The notes under the pieces are model-generated. The model saw only the letters and a program-made list of their open reading frames with translations. It was not told the DNA's origin and did not search any database. The position numbers were made by a program, and so were the translations under genes. 64,000 nt of DNA from Pedobacter namyangjuensis (GTDB lineage Bacteria; Bacteroidota; Bacteroidia; Sphingobacteriales; Sphingobacteriaceae): positions 992,001 through 1,056,000 of the forward strand of contig NZ_QMHQ01000002.1 of assembly GCF_003313325.1 (NCBI RefSeq). The letters run 5' to 3'. Every line of letters starts with the position of its first letter. Positions within the stretch are counted from its first letter, which is position 1. Shown here piece by piece: positions 61,607 through 64,000 of this stretch.

Positions 61607-61834
61607 ATGGAATTAGAAAAAATGAACTTGGCTTCAATGCAAAAATTGACAAGAAGTGAGATGAAAAAGATTATGGCGGGCAGTGGTGATGAATATGGTG
61701 ATTCACCTAAGGTAGCAGCTTGTAAAAATAAATCAAGATATGACAAATGTTTTTTTGATTATCAAGGCATTCCGGTAGAGGGAAAATGTGACGCACATAT
61801 GGCTTCTGAATTGTATTGTTCAACGCTTATATAA
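61607..61834 (+). CDS. Secreted peptide precursor with double-glycine-type leader
   Basis: A 75-residue peptide. The first 25-27 residues form a leader, MQKLTRSEMKKIMAGSG, which fits the Bacteroidota double-glycine-type leaders ('LsR.EMK.I.gG') cut by C39 peptidase-transporters; here the site is Gly25-Ser26 or Ser26-Gly27. The core of about 48 residues has exactly four cysteines (39, 48, 61 and 71) with gaps of 8, 12 and 9, a symmetric layout suited to two nested disulfides. It lies between a disulfide-forming fusion protein and a TlpA-like protein. It could be a bacteriocin or a signalling peptide; no activity can be read from sequence. Confidence 0.82.
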   Translation: MELEKMNLASMQKLTRSEMKKIMAGSGDEYGDSPKVAACKNKSRYDKCFFDYQGIPVEGKCDAHMASELYCSTLI

Positions 61835-61846
61835 TGTAATCAATTT

Positions 61847-61879
61847 ATCTAGCAGATGTTCCTGAAACATCTGCTAGAT
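61847..61879 (+). terminator. Strong hairpin after the precursor gene
   Basis: A perfect 14-bp stem (core CTAGCAGATG with CATCTGCTAG) around a 5-nt loop, 12 bp after the precursor stop. It has no T run and may act as a partial terminator or an RNA-stabilising element, a common way to raise precursor over downstream gene expression. Confidence 0.7.
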
Positions 61880-61894
61880 TAGAATAAAGTATTT

Positions 61895-63412
61895 ATGTAT
61901 AAAATATCTCAATTAAATCTTTTTTGCCTCTCTCTCCTGTTGTTCTTGTTACCATCTAAAGGGTCTGGTGCTATGTTTAACAATCCCTCAATAAAAGCAG
62001 GTACAGCTAGAATAACTGGAAGTATAATAAGGGCTAATGAAAAAACCAAAGATAGCGTCTTTATAAACATTACTGTTCCACACCCAATCTCCGGGGAGTA
62101 TGTTAAAAGTAAAGTGGCTGTTGATCAATTTGGGAAGTTTTCTATTAATATTGATGTAGAAACAAATATTTCGTTAGTCGCATTAAATACAAGTTTAAAG
62201 CCTGAGAAATATCTTCTTGTTAAGTTAACAAGTGGAGCCGTTACCACTATCAATATTACCTATAACCCTGATGATGACATCAGAAATATTGACATTATGC
62301 CCGCAATGAATCAAAACGATATGATTAGAGGCTTTGAGATTAGGGATAAAATGATCGGGTTTAGACCGAACAGAGCACCGCAACCCATGTATAATAAAAG
62401 CACAGAATATTTTTTGAGTTTTGCTAAAACTGCGTTAAACGAAAGATTAGAGATTGTAAAAAATGATACATTGATATCAAAAGGATTAAAGGAAATTCTA
62501 TCTAAAGATTATCGTTTAATTCTTTACAATGTACATGTCTTTGATTACGAAGGAGAGATGATAATTAATTATCGCAATACAAGTGGTGATAAAAACAAAC
62601 AGCCTGATATCCAAAAAATTGATAGAAACTATTATCATTTTTTGAGAGATTTTAATCTTAATGATATAGAATATTTGCATTGTTTTGAATTTCTGGAATT
62701 TCAAAAAAGAATTCTCCAAAATGAAACTTTAGGTATTCAGGAGATTGGGGAAAACGATATCAGTACATGGTTAGCAAATGTGAAAGTTATCCTATCAGAT
62801 TTAGTTGGGTTTAACGATGGTCCATACTACGATATTTTAATAGCTAACGCCTATGCTAGGCAACTTAACGAAGAAGTAAGGCCATTAACGAAAAAGCAGA
62901 AAGAGAATATTTTAAATTATTGGGGTAAAGGAGAAATTACGAAAATACTGTTCAGAAAAAACGATAAGGTTGTTGAATTAGATAAAATAAAATCACCAGC
63001 TGTTCTAAATGAAATCCCATCCGTTCCAAGCGATAAGATAATCGAAACAATTATATCTAAATACAAGAACAAAGTTATTTTATTTGACTTTTGGGCCACC
63101 TGGTGTGTTCCTTGTCTGGATGCAATACAGCGATTTAGAAGTACGAAGAATGAATTTAGGGATAAGGATGTTGTATTTGTGTATTTAACAAACGGGTCGT
63201 CCCCTCTAAAGTTATGGAAAGAAAAAATTAAGGGAATAGGAAGTGAACATTATTACCTAAACGACTCTCAGTGGGAATTTACCATGAACAATTTTGGCTT
63301 CGAAGCCATCCCCTCCTATTTATTATTTAATAAACAAGGTGTGCTCATTAATAAATTTACTGCCTTTCCCGAGAATAATAAAGTTAAAAAAATGATAAAT
63401 GAGCTGTTATAA
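61895..63412 (+). CDS. TlpA-like secreted thioredoxin protein
   Basis: A 505-residue protein with a signal peptide (about residues 1-26) and a long N-terminal region of DUF4369-like beta character followed by helices. The C-terminal 120 residues form a TlpA/ResA-like thioredoxin fold: WATWCVPCLDAI with Cys404 and Cys407, and EAIPSYLLF with the cis-proline. Such proteins reduce or isomerise disulfides in the periplasm. Its placement 60 bp after the precursor gene suggests it proofreads or reduces the peptide or the export machinery. The 14-bp hairpin lies between them. Confidence 0.9.
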   Translation: MYKISQLNLFCLSLLLFLLPSKGSGAMFNNPSIKAGTARITGSIIRANEKTKDSVFINITVPHPISGEYVKSKVAVDQFGKFSINIDVETNISLVALNTSLKPEKYLLVKLTSGAVTTINITYNPDDDIRNIDIMPAMNQNDMIRGFEIRDKMIGFRPNRAPQPMYNKSTEYFLSFAKTALNERLEIVKNDTLISKGLKEILSKDYRLILYNVHVFDYEGEMIINYRNTSGDKNKQPDIQKIDRNYYHFLRDFNLNDIEYLHCFEFLEFQKRILQNETLGIQEIGENDISTWLANVKVILSDLVGFNDGPYYDILIANAYARQLNEEVRPLTKKQKENILNYWGKGEITKILFRKNDKVVELDKIKSPAVLNEIPSVPSDKIIETIISKYKNKVILFDFWATWCVPCLDAIQRFRSTKNEFRDKDVVFVYLTNGSSPLKLWKEKIKGIGSEHYYLNDSQWEFTMNNFGFEAIPSYLLFNKQGVLINKFTAFPENNKVKKMINELL

Positions 63413-63578
63413 ATCAGCTAATAACTGCAGAAAATTAATGACCTAAACCACTTGAAGGCAAAACCATATAAATTAATTAGAGCTTTAAGCACCAAAATAA
63501 TAAGCAACTTTTATCATATTACGAATTCAGTTTCGCATCAAGCAAAACTCAAATGTCGTTGGAGAAACAAAACTATAG

Positions 63579-64000
63579 ATGAAACCTAAAAATAGCATTG
63601 CTATCCTAATTTGTTATATGGGGGAGCTACCTTGGTATAGCGATTTCTTTTTTTTAACATGCAACCACAATCTTGATGTGGATGTTTATTTGATATGTGA
63701 TCAACAAAAACAACATGAATTACCAGCTAAAGTAAAAATCGTCTACAGATCCTTAAGTGAAATTCGCGATGCTGCAGAAGAAAAATTGGTATTTAAAGTT
63801 AACTTAAATTACCCCTACAAGCTTTGTGATTTTAAGCCTGCATATGGCTTAATATTTAAAGATCTTATTATAGAATATGACTTCTGGGGTTATTCGGATA
63901 TTGATGTAATATATGGTAAAATCAGAGATTTTATAGATGAAGATTTATTGGGTCGATTTGATATAATAAGTGTTCGTCCTGAATATTTAACAGGTTTCTT
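63579..64000 (+). CDS. DUF6625 glycosyltransferase-like protein (5' part, runs off the window)
   Basis: The frame opens at ATG 63579 and stays open for 140 codons to the end of the window. MKPKNSIAILICYMGELPWYSDFF begins it in two strands, then NYPYKLCDFKPAYGLIF, and YDFWGYSDIDVIYGKIRDFI, where Asp-Ile-Asp would be the metal-binding DxD of a GT-A fold. These blocks fit DUF6625, glycosyltransferase-like proteins of Bacteroidota. It follows the TlpA-like gene by 166 bp on the same strand. It may decorate the peptide, or belong to a separate glycan operon starting here; the rest of the gene is needed to judge. Confidence 0.85.
   Translation, partial: MKPKNSIAILICYMGELPWYSDFFFLTCNHNLDVDVYLICDQQKQHELPAKVKIVYRSLSEIRDAAEEKLVFKVNLNYPYKLCDFKPAYGLIFKDLIIEYDFWGYSDIDVIYGKIRDFIDEDLLGRFDIISVRPEYLTGF

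Noticed and set aside
59867-64000. Straight assignment of the peptide cluster as a glycocin locus
   Set aside because: The disulfide genes and a glycosyltransferase-like gene fit, but the inter-helix loop lacks a residue to glycosylate, and DUF6625 is not the SunS-type enzyme.
1-64000. tRNA, rRNA, CRISPR arrays, insertion sequences, prophage or replication origin
   Set aside because: I looked for cloverleaf-like intergenic segments, regularly spaced repeats, transposase or integrase motifs and DnaA-box clusters and saw none. A tRNA or small-RNA scan would be needed to exclude them fully.

Overview
The window looks like a chromosomal segment of a Bacteroidota bacterium of the family Sphingobacteriaceae, most like Pedobacter. 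The evidence is AT-rich DNA with TAA-rich stops, few Shine-Dalgarno sequences, TAnnTTTG -7 promoter boxes, and lineage-typical families: GLPGLI proteins, DUF4296, DUF2723, BlaR1-type M56 proteins with a plug-like tail, LytTR regulators and double-glycine-type peptides. No rRNA, tRNA, CRISPR array, transposase or phage gene was seen.

Region 1 (1-33600) is mostly housekeeping: an IscA-like Fe-S carrier, acyl-CoA ligase, lysyl-tRNA synthetase, uracil-DNA glycosylase, M19 dipeptidase with two MORN-like proteins, a two-subunit CoA-transferase, a PQQ-type sugar dehydrogenase lipoprotein and MutS2. A tight forward run follows (YggS, GNAT, DUF3298 lipoprotein, aspartokinase, SulP transporter, methyltransferase), then a DUF2723 membrane protein, cold-shock protein, peroxiredoxin and DUF72. 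An ECF sigma factor is coupled to a membrane protein joining an anti-sigma-like segment to a trypsin-like protease. PurB, Nfu and the ribosomal proteins L27 and L21 close the region.

Region 2 (33970-47000) holds three GLPGLI-family proteins and an outer-membrane TonB-type receptor, followed by a divergent BlaI repressor and M56 (BlaR1-like) sensor. A three-half-site operator, TACGA-N5-TCGTA-N4-TACG(A/T), precedes two of the GLPGLI genes and blaI itself, which suggests one small regulon. A dicarboxylate/amino-acid symporter with two tandem paralogous membrane-anchored proteins, and a second ECF sigma factor, follow.

Region 3 (47000-59860) encodes envelope and secreted functions: a GH20 hexosaminidase, an MscS-type channel, a retropepsin-like protease, a class C beta-lactamase-like hydrolase and a fused alpha/beta hydrolase. 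It also has a MarR regulator facing a small gene across two palindromes, and an orphan LytTR regulator flanked on both sides by dispersed repeats.

Region 4 (59867-64000, running off the end) is the most interesting. A degenerate C39-like/VKOR/DsbA-like fusion is followed by a 75-residue peptide with a double-glycine-type leader and four symmetrically spaced cysteines. A TlpA-like thioredoxin protein and the 5' part of a DUF6625 glycosyltransferase-like gene come next. I infer a pathway for a secreted, disulfide-bonded peptide natural product; the exporter would lie outside the window.
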